A DNA stretch of 43,556 nucleotides from Polyangiaceae bacterium (GTDB lineage: Bacteria > Myxococcota_A > Polyangia > Polyangiales > Polyangiaceae): contig WQZB01000043.1 in the NCBI GenBank assembly GCA_009780955.1, positions 1 to 43,556 on the forward strand, in the 5' to 3' direction. Positions within the stretch are counted from its first letter, which is position 1. Every line of letters starts with the position of its first letter. A program made the translations under genes and the position numbers. Below are positions 34,301 to 43,411 of the stretch, piece by piece. The notes beneath the pieces were generated by a model. The model was not told where the DNA came from. It did no database searches and saw nothing but the letters and a program-made list of their open reading frames with translations.

Positions 34301-35886
34301 TTCCTATCTTGTCGCGCGCCGAAATGCGCGCCTTCGACGCCCACGCTATCGGCACATGCAAGGTGCCGAGCCTTGTGCTCATGGAGAACGCGGGCAGGGG
34401 AGCGGCCGAGACCATCGAGCGCGAAATCTTCGACGGGCAGGTGCATGGCAAGCGCGCTGTCGTTGTTTGCGGAACAGGAAACAACGGTGGTGATGGTTTT
34501 GTGGTGGCGCGGCGGCTGCTCTTGCGCGGCGCCGTCGTCGAAGCATGGCTTGTTGGGCAGAGTCCGAAAACAACCGACTGCCGGCTCAACATGGATGCCT
34601 TCGCAGGCATTGGCGGGTGCATCGTGCTCGTTGCGGAGGGCGGCTCGCTCAAGGCACACGAGTCATCTCTCGCAAAGGCGGACGTGATCGTCGATGCGCT
34701 TTTCGGCATTGGCCTCGATCGCGCGATCGACGAGCCACATGCTTCGCTTCTTGCGCTCATCAACGAATCACAAGCGCCGAAGGTTGCTCTCGACGTGCCT
34801 TCCGGAATGAACGCTGACACGGGAGCCGTCATGGGCGCATACGTGCGAGCAAAGCTTACGGTGAGCTTTGGGCACTTGAAGCTTGGTCACGTTACGCCCC
34901 GTGGTGCGCGTGCTTGTGGGGCCGTGCATGTCGTCGACATTGGTGTGCCGCGATCGACGTCGGCAGTCCATTCGGCCGATCTCGTCGATGCTAGCGACGT
35001 TCGGGCGGTATTGACTCCGCGCCCCGTCGATTCGCACAAATACCGTGCAGGGCATGTCGCGGTGCTCGCAGGATCACCAGGAAAAATCGGCGCGGCGGCT
35101 CTATGCGCGAAAGGTGCGCTGCGCGGTGGGGCAGGGGCTGCCACGATCGTGACATGGCCCGAAGCGGCGAGCGCGCTCGAGTCACGCGCCGTCGAGATCA
35201 TGACTGCGCGAATTGCCGACGGCAGCGATCTCGCCAGCCAGATCGATGCGGCTCTTGTTGGCAAACGTGCCCTTGTCATAGGACCAGGCTTTGGTCTCGG
35301 CGACGGCGCGCGCATCGCGGTGAACCATGTGCTGTCGAGTTTCCCTGGAACCATTGTGGCCGATGCCGATGCCCTTACGCTTCATGCGCGCGCCATCGAA
35401 CAGTTTGCGGCGGCTCGTGGGCGAGCAATCTTAACTCCCCACGCAAGCGAGCTCGGGCGGCTGCTTGGCATCACGAGTGAAGAAGTCGAAGCCGATCGAT
35501 TTCTCGCGGCGCGCACGGCGGCTGTGCGCGCCAACGCGGTTGTCGTGCTCAAAGGTGCGCACACGATTGTTGCGGCACCTGATGGGCGCATGGTTGTGAA
35601 CTCGTCAGGCAATCCCGTGCTCGCAACGGCGGGTTCGGGCGATGTGCTTGCCGGACTCGTTGGGGCATGTGCGTGCATATTGCACCCATTCGAAGCCGCA
35701 TGGTGTGCTGTGTATCTGCATGGCGCCGTGGGCGACGCGTGGAAGAAGACTCGCGGCGATCGCGGAATGCTTGCAAGCGACATCGCCGAAGGACTACCTG
35801 AGACCATGGCATCTGTCGTAGCGCCCGCCCACATGCGTGGGCGATGGCACGCAGACGTTGGCGAGCGAACACACGTCGAGGGGTGA
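34297..35886 (+). CDS. nnrE-nnrD: Bifunctional NAD(P)H-hydrate epimerase / ADP-dependent NAD(P)H-hydrate dehydratase
   Basis: 529 residues, a fusion that repairs hydrated NAD(P)H. The N-terminal NnrE (YjeF_N) domain has VCGTGNNGGDGFVVARRLL at about 58-75 and ALDVPSGMNADTGAV. The C-terminal NnrD (carbohydrate kinase-like) domain from ~240 has SHKYRAGHVAVLAGSPGKIGAA, ILTPHASELGRLLG, LKGAHTIVAAPDG and NPVLATAGSGDVLAGL with GSGD at about 446-449. It follows acpS with an ATGA overlap. The common downstream tsaE is absent here. Confidence 0.95.
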   Translation: MIPILSRAEMRAFDAHAIGTCKVPSLVLMENAGRGAAETIEREIFDGQVHGKRAVVVCGTGNNGGDGFVVARRLLLRGAVVEAWLVGQSPKTTDCRLNMDAFAGIGGCIVLVAEGGSLKAHESSLAKADVIVDALFGIGLDRAIDEPHASLLALINESQAPKVALDVPSGMNADTGAVMGAYVRAKLTVSFGHLKLGHVTPRGARACGAVHVVDIGVPRSTSAVHSADLVDASDVRAVLTPRPVDSHKYRAGHVAVLAGSPGKIGAAALCAKGALRGGAGAATIVTWPEAASALESRAVEIMTARIADGSDLASQIDAALVGKRALVIGPGFGLGDGARIAVNHVLSSFPGTIVADADALTLHARAIEQFAAARGRAILTPHASELGRLLGITSEEVEADRFLAARTAAVRANAVVVLKGAHTIVAAPDGRMVVNSSGNPVLATAGSGDVLAGLVGACACILHPFEAAWCAVYLHGAVGDAWKKTRGDRGMLASDIAEGLPETMASVVAPAHMRGRWHADVGERTHVEG

Positions 35887-35964
35887 CACCCACCGTATCA
35901 CTCGCAAATTCTCGCTTTGATCCGCTGGCACTGAGGTTGCGATGGCGCGACGACGGAGATCACC

Positions 35965-36519
35965 ATGCCACTTCATTCATACGCTCGCGCTGCCCACACA
36001 CCTGTCGTTGCTACCGATTTTGCCAGTTTGAAAGTGGAGCTCATTGAGCTCGTGCCGGAGCTACGCGGGCGTGCACGTCGGCTCTCGCGCGACGCCACGC
36101 TCGCCGAAGATATCGTGCAAGACACCGTGGAACGCGCCCTGCGCTTCGTCGCCCAGTACCAGCGCGGCACGAACTTGCGCGCTTGGGTGCATCAGATCTT
36201 GTTCAGCGTCTTCATCACACGGTGCCGGCGGTCGCGACGTGAGCGCAATGCCTTGCGTGCACTCTCGGCCGATCCGTTCGCGTGGACAACGCCAACGCGT
36301 TTCGCTCGGCCAGAGACCGGCGTAAGCCTCTCGCCGACCGCGCAAAGTAAATTCGATGGTTTGCCTGAGTCGTTCCGCATGGTGCTCAAGCTCGTTGACT
36401 TAGACGAGCTCACCTACCGCGAGGCAGCAACTGCGCTTGGCGTGCCGCTTGGCACCGTCATGAGTCGCCTTCATCGGGGCCGAAAAATGCTTGCGTCGCA
36501 GCTCGCCGAAGCCGCGTGA
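35965..36519 (+). CDS. ECF-type RNA polymerase sigma factor
   Basis: 184 residues; GGAG lies ~8 nt before ATG 35965. Region 2: LSRDATLAEDIVQDTVERALRFVAQY (about 40-65) with RAWVHQILFSVFITRCRRSRR; region 4: LPESFRMVLKLVDLDELTYREAATALGVPLGTVMSRLHRGRKML (about 133-176), a helix-turn-helix. The two are joined by a short linker of ~35 residues. No anti-sigma gene follows, and its end is only 2 nt from the convergent small-protein gene, so it is probably regulated elsewhere or through its promoter. Confidence 0.9.
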   Translation: MPLHSYARAAHTPVVATDFASLKVELIELVPELRGRARRLSRDATLAEDIVQDTVERALRFVAQYQRGTNLRAWVHQILFSVFITRCRRSRRERNALRALSADPFAWTTPTRFARPETGVSLSPTAQSKFDGLPESFRMVLKLVDLDELTYREAATALGVPLGTVMSRLHRGRKMLASQLAEAA

Positions 36520-36521
36520 AT

Positions 36522-36764
36522 CTACGGTTTCGAACTGTCGGCATCAGCGCCATCTTTTTCCATATCTGGGATAATGATTGGCCGCCGCTGCCACTCGTGC
36601 GCTTTGCGACGAGCATAGGCGAGTCGCTCCCTCGCGGTTGGGTAACGTTCCATAAACCACGAGATTAAAGCGAGGCGTTCCGCCTGTTCGTTTTCATCGT
36701 TGCGCATAAGCTCGAGGCGACGATCGAATTCTTCAGGGGTGAGCGACTCGTCGTACGGATTCAT
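36522..36764 (-). CDS. Small charged protein coupled to a nucleotidyltransferase gene
   Basis: 80 residues, rich in Glu, Arg and Asp; DESLTPEEFDRRLELMRNDE and ERLALISWFMERYPTARERLAYARRKAHEW suggest two or three helices, then a short acidic tail. No family recognised. The start overlaps the stop of the nucleotidyltransferase-like gene (ATGA), a spacing typical of toxin-antitoxin or partner pairs, but nothing in the sequence assigns a role. Confidence 0.6.
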   Translation of the reverse strand: MNPYDESLTPEEFDRRLELMRNDENEQAERLALISWFMERYPTARERLAYARRKAHEWQRRPIIIPDMEKDGADADSSKP

Positions 36765-37255
36765 GGTGAGTCATCTTTCTTATGCACAGATGCTTCCTTG
36801 AGGGTTTCGAGAAAACGGATATCAGGCAGATCTTGTGGGCGCAGGGACCAGCGCTTTGTCAGGACGAGATGATCGAGGGAAGGAATGGTGATGTCGATGC
36901 CTTCGACGAACCGAATTCTCTGACGATCTCGATAGGCTTGGTCGAACGTAAGCACGACTCCGTCTTTCGTTGGAGCAGCACGCGCAATGAGAACGTCGAC
37001 TCGCTCGTCACCTTCGAGCACGTAGCGGCCAACTTTGCGAGCATCATTGGGGCTACGGTTTGGGTCGAGATCGAGCCGGCCCAAATGCTCATTTAGCTTC
37101 TCGATGTCATCGATGTGAAGCCAAAGATCGTAGTCTGCTGTCAAGAGCGGAGCACCAAGTGCGACGAGTGCTCGTCGGCCGATGAGCAGGACACGAGCGC
37201 CACTTGTTTGGATGGCTCGGAAAAAATCCTCTTCGTCGAACGTGGGCCCTTGCAT
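36761..37255 (-). CDS. Nucleotidyltransferase-fold protein
   Basis: 164 residues from ATG 37255 (the frame extends to 37420 without homology). The minimal NTase pattern is seen: VLLIGRRALVALG (residues 22-34), then TADYDLWLHID with Asp41 and Asp43, and DERVDVLI with Asp87 as possible third acidic residue; a C-terminal helical stretch follows (SLDHLVLTKRWSLRPQDLPDIRFLETLKEA). It resembles DUF6036/AbiEii-like NTases, but the usual Gly-Gly before the Ala (GG-x-A) reads Gly-Arg-Arg-Ala here, which might affect nucleotide binding. Coupled to the following small gene. Confidence 0.7.
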   Translation of the reverse strand: MQGPTFDEEDFFRAIQTSGARVLLIGRRALVALGAPLLTADYDLWLHIDDIEKLNEHLGRLDLDPNRSPNDARKVGRYVLEGDERVDVLIARAAPTKDGVVLTFDQAYRDRQRIRFVEGIDITIPSLDHLVLTKRWSLRPQDLPDIRFLETLKEASVHKKDDSP

Positions 37256-37346
37256 TCTGCATACTCTAGCACTCGATCTGGTCGAGAAAATTTGTGAGAG
37301 ACTGCGGACGAAGTGAGTCCGAATGACGGGGCAAGGAGATAATGAG

Positions 37347-39752
37347 ATGACGATGAATCGATCGGAACTGGTTGGGACGAGTGGAGAAGCGATGGCTCTG
37401 CTCGGTGTAGAGGTTCGCACCGAAGTGGTTGCTGGCCACGCCAGCTCCGTTGTGCGTCAGCGATATCGAAATGACGAGAAGAAGCCGATTGAGGCACTCT
37501 ACACGTTTCCGCTTCCAAGTAAGGCGATACTCATTGGTTTCTCGATGTCCGTGCTCGGTCGTCGGCTAGAGGGTGAAGTCCACGAGCGCGAAGAAGCTTT
37601 CCGCCGTTACGACGATGCAATCACAGCGGGACATGGTGGTGCTCTTCTCGAGCAGGAGCGACCGAACGTCTTCACCGCGAATGTCGGCAATCTCTTGCCG
37701 GGCGAAGAGACGACCATCGAGATTCAATATGTCGAGCCCGTCGTTGCCGACGAAGGAGCCGTGCGCTGGTCAGTGCCAACGCTCGTTGCGCCGCGCTACA
37801 TCCCCGGCGTTCCGAACGGCGATCGGACCGCGCACGGAGTTACCGATCCCACGGATCGAGTGCCCGATGCCGACCGCATTTCGCCGCCGATTGGCGATGT
37901 CGCTTACGGTCTCGCACTCGATCTCACGTTCGATCTCGGTGCCGACGTCGACGTCGAGAGCCCGTCGCATTCGATTGTTGTCACCAAGCAAGATGGGCGC
38001 ACACATGTCGCGTTCTCGCAGCGTGAAGTGGCACTCGATCGCGATGTCATCGTCATCGCGTCTGCGACGTCGGCAAGGAGTGCAGCCGCGCCGCTTGCGA
38101 GCGTGCTCATGCATCGAAAGGGTGCAGGCGCCGGTATGCTCGCACTGACGATCGTGCCCGATCTCGGCAGCGCTCCGTCGAAGCATACTGCGAAGGGTCG
38201 CAATTTCGTGTTCGTTCTCGATCGCTCCGGTTCCATGGGCGGTACCTCGATGACCGAGGCTCGCATGGCCCTTCGTCTTTGTCTCCGGCAGCTTCGTGAA
38301 GGCGATCGTTTTGAGATCCTTGCGTTCGATAATAGGATCGAGTCGTTTGCCCAGCGACTTACGCCGTTCACGCAAGCAACGCTGACGGCCGGAGATGCGT
38401 GGCTCGAGCACGTTGACGCTCGCGGCGGTACCGAGCTGCTCGGGCCAATGCTGGAAGCTGCGAAGCTTGCGCCTGATGGCGTCATCGTCGTGCTCACCGA
38501 CGGCCAGGTAGGCAACGAAGACGAGATCCTTGCAGCATTCCTCAAGGCGCAGACAAGTGCGCGCGTCTATTCGTTCGGAATTGGAACGAACGTCTCGGGC
38601 GCACTCCTTCATGCGCTTGCCGACAAAACGGGTGGCGCTGTTGAGATGATTCATCCGGGCGAGCGTATCGACGAGAAGGTTATTGCCCAATTTGCCCGTG
38701 CAACTGCGTTGCGCGTCACCAACATCACGATCAAAACACGTGGGATCGAGCTCGCCGAGATCGCGCCGGCAGAGCCGCGATCGCTTGTGGACTCCGAGCC
38801 GTTCTGTCTCTTCGCCACCTACGAAGTTCCCGGACACGGCGCGATTGAGATTCGGGGACAGCTGGAGAGCGAGCCGTTCTACCTCGAGGTCCCCGTCGAT
38901 CTTGCGGATGCCTCCGATCGTCCTGTTGTCGCGAAGCTTTGGGCGCAAGCGCGCATCGTCGATCTCGAGCGGGCCATCGTGACCGGGCGTCGTGCCGAGA
39001 CGATGAAAGACCGCATCGTGAAACTCGCTACTTTTCACGGTGTTTCGTCGAAGTACACATCGTTCGTCGTCATCGAGAAACGCACGGGCGATCGTCGCGC
39101 GACAGGGCAGCCAGAGACTCGCGTGGTTGCTGTGAGCGCTCCCGCGGGCTGGGACAGGATGAAGAGCGCGAGGGTTGGGAGAGCCGTTGCATTTGCGTCG
39201 GCACCTGCTGCACCGGCGCCAATGATGGCTGCCGCGCGAATGAGGCCTGCGGCAGCACCGACGCCATCCGGTTTTGCGCCAATGCCTGCTGCGCGAGCTT
39301 TCGCGGCTCCTTCTCCCGCACCAAGTGCGTTCGAACAGAAGTCGGTCGCCGAGGCGGATCCGATCTTGGTCTTGCTGTCGCAGCAGACAGCGTCCGGGCT
39401 TTGGGAAGAACCCGGGCGCGATTCGATAGCACTTACCGCAGATGCACTCTTGAAGCTATCTCGGTTGGGGCTTTCAACGGCGCATGCGGTCTACGGAGCC
39501 CAGCTCAAAAAGGCAGTGGACGCACTCCTCGATCGGTTCACCCGCATCGACTTGGCGATCGAACCGCAGATCCGCGAGCTCGCACTCGGAGTCGCGTGGC
39601 TCGTTGCGAGCGGACGTCGAACGCGTCGCACCGTTGAAGATGCAGTGCGCTGCGGCGGGCACGAGCTAGCAGCGCTCGCAGCAGTTCTCGGCGACGAGCA
39701 CGCCGTCCGCGCTCGAGTCGATACGCTCGTCAGTGCGACAAATAAACTATGA
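37347..39752 (+). CDS. VIT and von Willebrand factor A domain protein
   Basis: 801 residues from ATG 37347, chosen because AAGGAG lies 8 nt upstream; an ATG at 37323 is less well placed. VIT domain (about 5-130) with YRNDEKKPIEALYTFPLP, GEVHEREEAFRRYDDAITAGH and NLLPGEETTIEIQY. VWA domain with MIDAS DRSGSMGG starting at Asp292 and LTDGQVGNE further on. Around residues 600-660 there is an Ala/Pro/Met-rich linker, then a helical C-terminal domain of about 120 residues. No signal peptide, so a cytosolic scaffold or adhesion-like role is possible. The neighbouring genes do not explain it. Confidence 0.9.
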   Translation: MTMNRSELVGTSGEAMALLGVEVRTEVVAGHASSVVRQRYRNDEKKPIEALYTFPLPSKAILIGFSMSVLGRRLEGEVHEREEAFRRYDDAITAGHGGALLEQERPNVFTANVGNLLPGEETTIEIQYVEPVVADEGAVRWSVPTLVAPRYIPGVPNGDRTAHGVTDPTDRVPDADRISPPIGDVAYGLALDLTFDLGADVDVESPSHSIVVTKQDGRTHVAFSQREVALDRDVIVIASATSARSAAAPLASVLMHRKGAGAGMLALTIVPDLGSAPSKHTAKGRNFVFVLDRSGSMGGTSMTEARMALRLCLRQLREGDRFEILAFDNRIESFAQRLTPFTQATLTAGDAWLEHVDARGGTELLGPMLEAAKLAPDGVIVVLTDGQVGNEDEILAAFLKAQTSARVYSFGIGTNVSGALLHALADKTGGAVEMIHPGERIDEKVIAQFARATALRVTNITIKTRGIELAEIAPAEPRSLVDSEPFCLFATYEVPGHGAIEIRGQLESEPFYLEVPVDLADASDRPVVAKLWAQARIVDLERAIVTGRRAETMKDRIVKLATFHGVSSKYTSFVVIEKRTGDRRATGQPETRVVAVSAPAGWDRMKSARVGRAVAFASAPAAPAPMMAAARMRPAAAPTPSGFAPMPAARAFAAPSPAPSAFEQKSVAEADPILVLLSQQTASGLWEEPGRDSIALTADALLKLSRLGLSTAHAVYGAQLKKAVDALLDRFTRIDLAIEPQIRELALGVAWLVASGRRTRRTVEDAVRCGGHELAALAAVLGDEHAVRARVDTLVSATNKL

Positions 39753-39770
39753 TTAGGTAGGCAGAAGGCC

Positions 39771-39790
39771 GGCGGCTTCGCGCTGCCGCC
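39771..39790 (+). terminator. GC-rich hairpin between convergent genes
   Basis: GGCGGC (39771-39776) pairs with GCCGCC (39785-39790) around an 8-nt loop, followed by TTACTT. It would serve the VIT-VWA gene and touches the stop codon of the convergent cobalamin gene. Confidence 0.4.
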
Positions 39791-40351
39791 TTACTTCGTC
39801 GTGCGATGCCAGGCTATCTCAGCAACGCCGGCTTCGGCGTTGGCGCGGCGTGCGAGCGTGAAGAGCAGATCGCTCAGGCGATTGAGGTAGACGACGACTT
39901 CGCGGCGCACCGGTTCATCATCGATGGCATCGATGGCGAGCACCGAGCGCTCGGCGCGCCGGCACGTCGTGCGCGCGAGATGCAACATGGCACCTAGAAG
40001 ACTGCCACCTGGCAGAATGAAGTTCTTGAGTGGAGCCAGGGTTTTTTCGGCGTCGTCAATGGCGTGCTCGAGGCGCTCGGCATCGGTAGCGTCGAGAAGC
40101 GCAATGCCAAGTTTGCTTTCTTTGCCCGGTGCACATGCGAGCTCAGCGCCCAGTGTGAACAGATCGACTTGCACGTGTGTCAAAACATCGCTTGTGAATG
40201 GGTCAGGATGGCTGGCCTGCGCGACCCCGATCACGGCGTTTAGTTCGTCGACGGTTCCATAAGCCTCGACTCGCGCCGAATTCTTTTTTACGCGTGTACC
40301 ACCGTAAAGGCCTGTGGTGCCGTCGTCGCCCGTTTTTGTATAGATCTTCAT
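39791..40351 (-). CDS. Cob(I)yrinic acid a,c-diamide adenosyltransferase, PduO type
   Basis: 186 residues from ATG 40351; the frame continues upstream over the argS end and is rejected there. MKIYTKTGDDGTTGLYGGTRVKK, ARVEAYGTVDELNAVIG, NFILPGGSLLGAMLHLARTTCRRAER and YLNRLSDLLFTLAR are the ATP- and cobalamin-binding landmarks of PduO/MMAB-type ATP:cob(I)alamin adenosyltransferases. The enzyme makes adenosylcobalamin. It starts 5 nt after the argS stop, so the two are likely in one transcript. Confidence 0.95.
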   Translation of the reverse strand: MKIYTKTGDDGTTGLYGGTRVKKNSARVEAYGTVDELNAVIGVAQASHPDPFTSDVLTHVQVDLFTLGAELACAPGKESKLGIALLDATDAERLEHAIDDAEKTLAPLKNFILPGGSLLGAMLHLARTTCRRAERSVLAIDAIDDEPVRREVVVYLNRLSDLLFTLARRANAEAGVAEIAWHRTTK

Positions 40352-40356
40352 GCACT

Positions 40357-42105
40357 TTACATACGCTCGGGCGCTTCGATGCCGAGCCAAGAAAGACCAC
40401 ACTCGAGCGACTGCGCTGTGAGCGCAGCCAGCGCAAGACGCGACGACATCGTGGCCTCGCCCTTTGCCTTGAGCACCGGGCATTGCTCGTAGAATGTTGT
40501 AAAAGCTGTCGCTAATTCGTAAAGATAGGTGCAAAGCCGATGCGGTTGCAATGTGTCTGCAACCTGTCTGGCGGCAGCACCGAGCCCAAGAAGCTCGAGA
40601 CCAAGTGCACGCTCGGCGGGCTCGTGAAGGCTAATGCATGCCTTTTGCATATGGCTAGGTTCGATGCCCGCCTTGCGAAAGATCGAACGGATACGCGCAT
40701 GTGCATATTGCAGGTATGGCGCGGTGTTGCCGTCGAACGCGAGCATGCGCGACCAATCAAAGACGTAATCTTTGATGCGGTCGCTCGATAGGTCGGCGTA
40801 TTTGATGGCGCCAATGCCAACCTGGCGCGCCACCTGATCGCGCGTTCGCTCATCGAGCTGGGGGTTCTTCTCATCAACGAGCGCCGAAGCGCGCCCGATG
40901 GCCTCGTCGATCAGTTCGATGAGTTTTACGGATCCGCCCGTTCTCGTTTTGAACATCTTCTTGTCGGGCCCGAGAATCGAACCAAAAGCCACGTGCTCGG
41001 CACGCGCTGGGGGAGTAAGCCAGCCGGCGTCTTTTGCGACCGCGAAAACCATGGCGAGGTGCTGCTGCTGAGGTGCGCCAATGACGTAGAGAATGCGTGT
41101 TGCCTTGCGCGTGCAAACACGCTCACGCAGGGCCGCGAGATCGGTTGCCGCATAGCCGAAGCCGCCGTCCTTTTTCTGCACGATGAGCGGGAGCGGCTCG
41201 CCGTTTTTTCCCTTGAAGCCTGTTGGAAAGGCGCAAAGCGCGCCCTCGCTTTCACGGATGAGGCCCTTGCTTTGGAGCTCGGCAACCATGCCTGGAAGCA
41301 TTGCATTATACATGCTTTCGCCCGCGAAGTCATGCTCGCCAAGCGTGACATCGAGTTTCTTGTAGACCTCACCGAAATAGTGTTTCGACGCGCCCACGAG
41401 TCGTTGCCAGAGATCGAGCGTTGCGAGATCGCCTCGCTGAAGCAGGACGACGCGCTCTCGTGAGCGATCGGCAAAGAGCGCACTGCCATCGAATTTTGCG
41501 CGTGCTTCCTTGTAAAAGGTGTCGAGATCGCGCACCGAAACGTCGTTGGCTTTGCCCGTGCCGAGATCCACGAGATGCTCGATGAGCATGCCAAAGGGGG
41601 TGCCCCAGTCGCCAAGGTGGTTTTGCCGAATCACGTTGTGGCCAAGGAAGGCGAGCACGCGCACCAGAGCATCGCCGAGGACGGTGCTTCGGATGTGCCC
41701 TACATGCATTTCTTTTGCGACGTTCGGCCCGGAGTAGTCGACAACGACGGTCTCGGGCTTTGTTGCCAAGGGGATGCCGAAGCGCGGGTCGCTCGCGGCG
41801 CTCGAGAGCTCTTGCGCAATCCAGTTGTTCGACAGCGTTAGGTTTACAAAGCCCGGGCCTGCAACTTCGATGCGATCGCAGATTGCCGTCGTAGTGAGAT
41901 TGGCATTGAGACTGGCGACAATGGCATTGGCAATTTCGCGAGGATTTTTGCCAAGCTTTTTCGCGAGGCCGAGGGCAACGTCGGCCTGGACATCGGCGCG
42001 GTCGGAAAAGCGCAAGAGTGGGTCGACCCCAGTATGATCGTCACCAAAAGCTTTGCGGAGCGCCTCTTCGAAGCACGGGGTGAGGGCGGTGAGCGGATCG
42101 GCCAT
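40357..42105 (-). CDS. argS: Arginyl-tRNA synthetase
   Basis: 582 residues, usual length. N-terminal additional domain 1 (about 1-110), class I HIGH-like HVGH at 134-137 in SGPNVAKEMHVGHIRSTVLGD, the QNHLGDWGTPFGMLI stretch, FGYAATDLAAL, a degenerate KMSKS-type KKMFKTRTG near residue 384, and the C-terminal DALR anticodon domain ending in LECGLSWLGIEAPERM. It attaches arginine to tRNA-Arg. It lies 27 nt downstream of the metallophosphoesterase. Confidence 0.97.
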   Translation of the reverse strand: MADPLTALTPCFEEALRKAFGDDHTGVDPLLRFSDRADVQADVALGLAKKLGKNPREIANAIVASLNANLTTTAICDRIEVAGPGFVNLTLSNNWIAQELSSAASDPRFGIPLATKPETVVVDYSGPNVAKEMHVGHIRSTVLGDALVRVLAFLGHNVIRQNHLGDWGTPFGMLIEHLVDLGTGKANDVSVRDLDTFYKEARAKFDGSALFADRSRERVVLLQRGDLATLDLWQRLVGASKHYFGEVYKKLDVTLGEHDFAGESMYNAMLPGMVAELQSKGLIRESEGALCAFPTGFKGKNGEPLPLIVQKKDGGFGYAATDLAALRERVCTRKATRILYVIGAPQQQHLAMVFAVAKDAGWLTPPARAEHVAFGSILGPDKKMFKTRTGGSVKLIELIDEAIGRASALVDEKNPQLDERTRDQVARQVGIGAIKYADLSSDRIKDYVFDWSRMLAFDGNTAPYLQYAHARIRSIFRKAGIEPSHMQKACISLHEPAERALGLELLGLGAAARQVADTLQPHRLCTYLYELATAFTTFYEQCPVLKAKGEATMSSRLALAALTAQSLECGLSWLGIEAPERM

Positions 42106-42132
42106 GACGTCGCTATCCTTTTATTAAGGTGC

Positions 42133-43302
42133 TTATTCAATCGCTGGAAGGCGGCATAGGGCAGGGCGAGGAGCGTCGTCGGTCCCGCCTACCGCGATGT
42201 AGGTGCGCCCGCCTTCGCTGCCATCGTTCACCGGGAACGAGAAGCTTCCCGGGTTTGCGTACGTTCCTGAAACTTCTGGCACGTGCGCATGTCCGAACAC
42301 AACCGCGCGTGCATCGGTTACGCGCTCAACGAGTGCTGCGCCGTCACGAAGCAGGTCAGGGACACGACCACCGTAACGGTCTCGCTTTTTCGACCAGCTC
42401 GTCAAAAGACCAATGGCGCCGAGCGCGCATAAGCCCATGCCCGCCATTCGCTTCTTGCCAGCCAACAGCCCCGCGCCTGCAAGAAGCGCTGTAGTGGCCG
42501 CCACGCGATCGAGGTACAGACGCGCGAACGTGTTGCCAAAGCTTGCCAGCGTGGAGCTGGGCGCTTTTTTGCATAATGCATGCAGCATGTCGACATCGAG
42601 TTCATGTTCGTGCGCGAACGCCGGAAGTGCTGCATTCCCGAAGGCGCGTGCCGCCTCGGGTCGGTAGCGCGCGCCGCTCTGACGCAGGCACGACCAAGCC
42701 GCTTTGAAGTAGGTTGCGACAACGTGCGGACCGCGCCAGCCATAGCGCGTGAAGGCCTCGACAAAGAGTTCGAGCGGAAGCCTGTCGTTGCGGTTCAAGT
42801 ATGCGTACGCGCCGGTTGGCGCGATGAACTCTTTGACGAACGTGACGCCAAGGCTTGGCGTTCCCATGGCGAGGGGATGCGCCGGAACGTTGTCGGGATC
42901 ATACAAGTGTCCGTGCTCGATATGCAAAGCGCCGAAGCGCAAAAGCCAAGGCGTGATGCGGAGCCTCGTGCGCGCTTTGGTATCGAGGCGAAGGGCTGCG
43001 CCAAGGCTTTGTTGGAAGGCGGGCTCGGCGAGCTCCGAGTCGTGGTTGCCGGCGCAGAGCCAGAGCTCGCCACCACGGCCAATGTACTCGCCCAGCGCAC
43101 GACGAATGCCTTCGTGCTGGTCGAGGACGTCGATGGCTGATGGCGTTGGCACGCGTTCCGCTGAACGATCGAACAGATCGCCAGCAACGACGATGCGCGC
43201 GTCGCGATTCGCATCGAACAGCCGTGCAAGATCGCGTGTTATCGCGCGCGGCGTGTGGGTGGTCAAATGCACGTCAGAGACGACTAGCGTCCGCATTCGC
43301 AT
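42133..43302 (-). CDS. Calcineurin-like metallophosphoesterase with a membrane segment
   Basis: About 389 residues from the Met codon at 43302, where AAGG lies 8 nt upstream; an ATG at 43323 is also open. Metal-binding motifs in order: VSDVHLTTH, VAGDLFDR, AGNHD, EHGHLYD and FGHAHVPEVSG, i.e. the five blocks of the superfamily. Between the fourth and fifth blocks sits an insertion with a hydrophobic stretch (VAATTALLAGAGLLAGKKRMAGMGLCALGAIGLLT), probably a membrane hairpin. Substrate unknown; LpxH-like or phosphodiesterase functions are both possible. Confidence 0.85.
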   Translation of the reverse strand: MRMRTLVVSDVHLTTHTPRAITRDLARLFDANRDARIVVAGDLFDRSAERVPTPSAIDVLDQHEGIRRALGEYIGRGGELWLCAGNHDSELAEPAFQQSLGAALRLDTKARTRLRITPWLLRFGALHIEHGHLYDPDNVPAHPLAMGTPSLGVTFVKEFIAPTGAYAYLNRNDRLPLELFVEAFTRYGWRGPHVVATYFKAAWSCLRQSGARYRPEAARAFGNAALPAFAHEHELDVDMLHALCKKAPSSTLASFGNTFARLYLDRVAATTALLAGAGLLAGKKRMAGMGLCALGAIGLLTSWSKKRDRYGGRVPDLLRDGAALVERVTDARAVVFGHAHVPEVSGTYANPGSFSFPVNDGSEGGRTYIAVGGTDDAPRPALCRLPAIE

Positions 43303-43346
43303 GGCGGCGCCCTTGCGTACCATCAGACAACCAACATCGCCATCTT

Positions 43347-43411
43347 GACCGCTTTACTTAGACCGCTTTACTTAGACCGCTTTACTTAGACCGCTTTACT
43401 TAGACCGCTTT
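43347..43411. repeat. 14-bp tandem repeat, about 4.6 copies
   Basis: Unit GACCGCTTTACTTA at 43347, 43361, 43375 and 43389, then a partial GACCGCTTT at 43403-43411; all copies are identical. It covers the stop of the gene at 43386 and the gap before the metallophosphoesterase. Confidence 0.95.

Noticed and set aside
37770..39038. 422-residue minus-strand frame
   Set aside because: Antisense to the VIT-VWA gene with its MIDAS motif; shadow frame.
43347..43411. CRISPR array
   Set aside because: Units are 14 nt with no spacers, so it is a simple tandem repeat.
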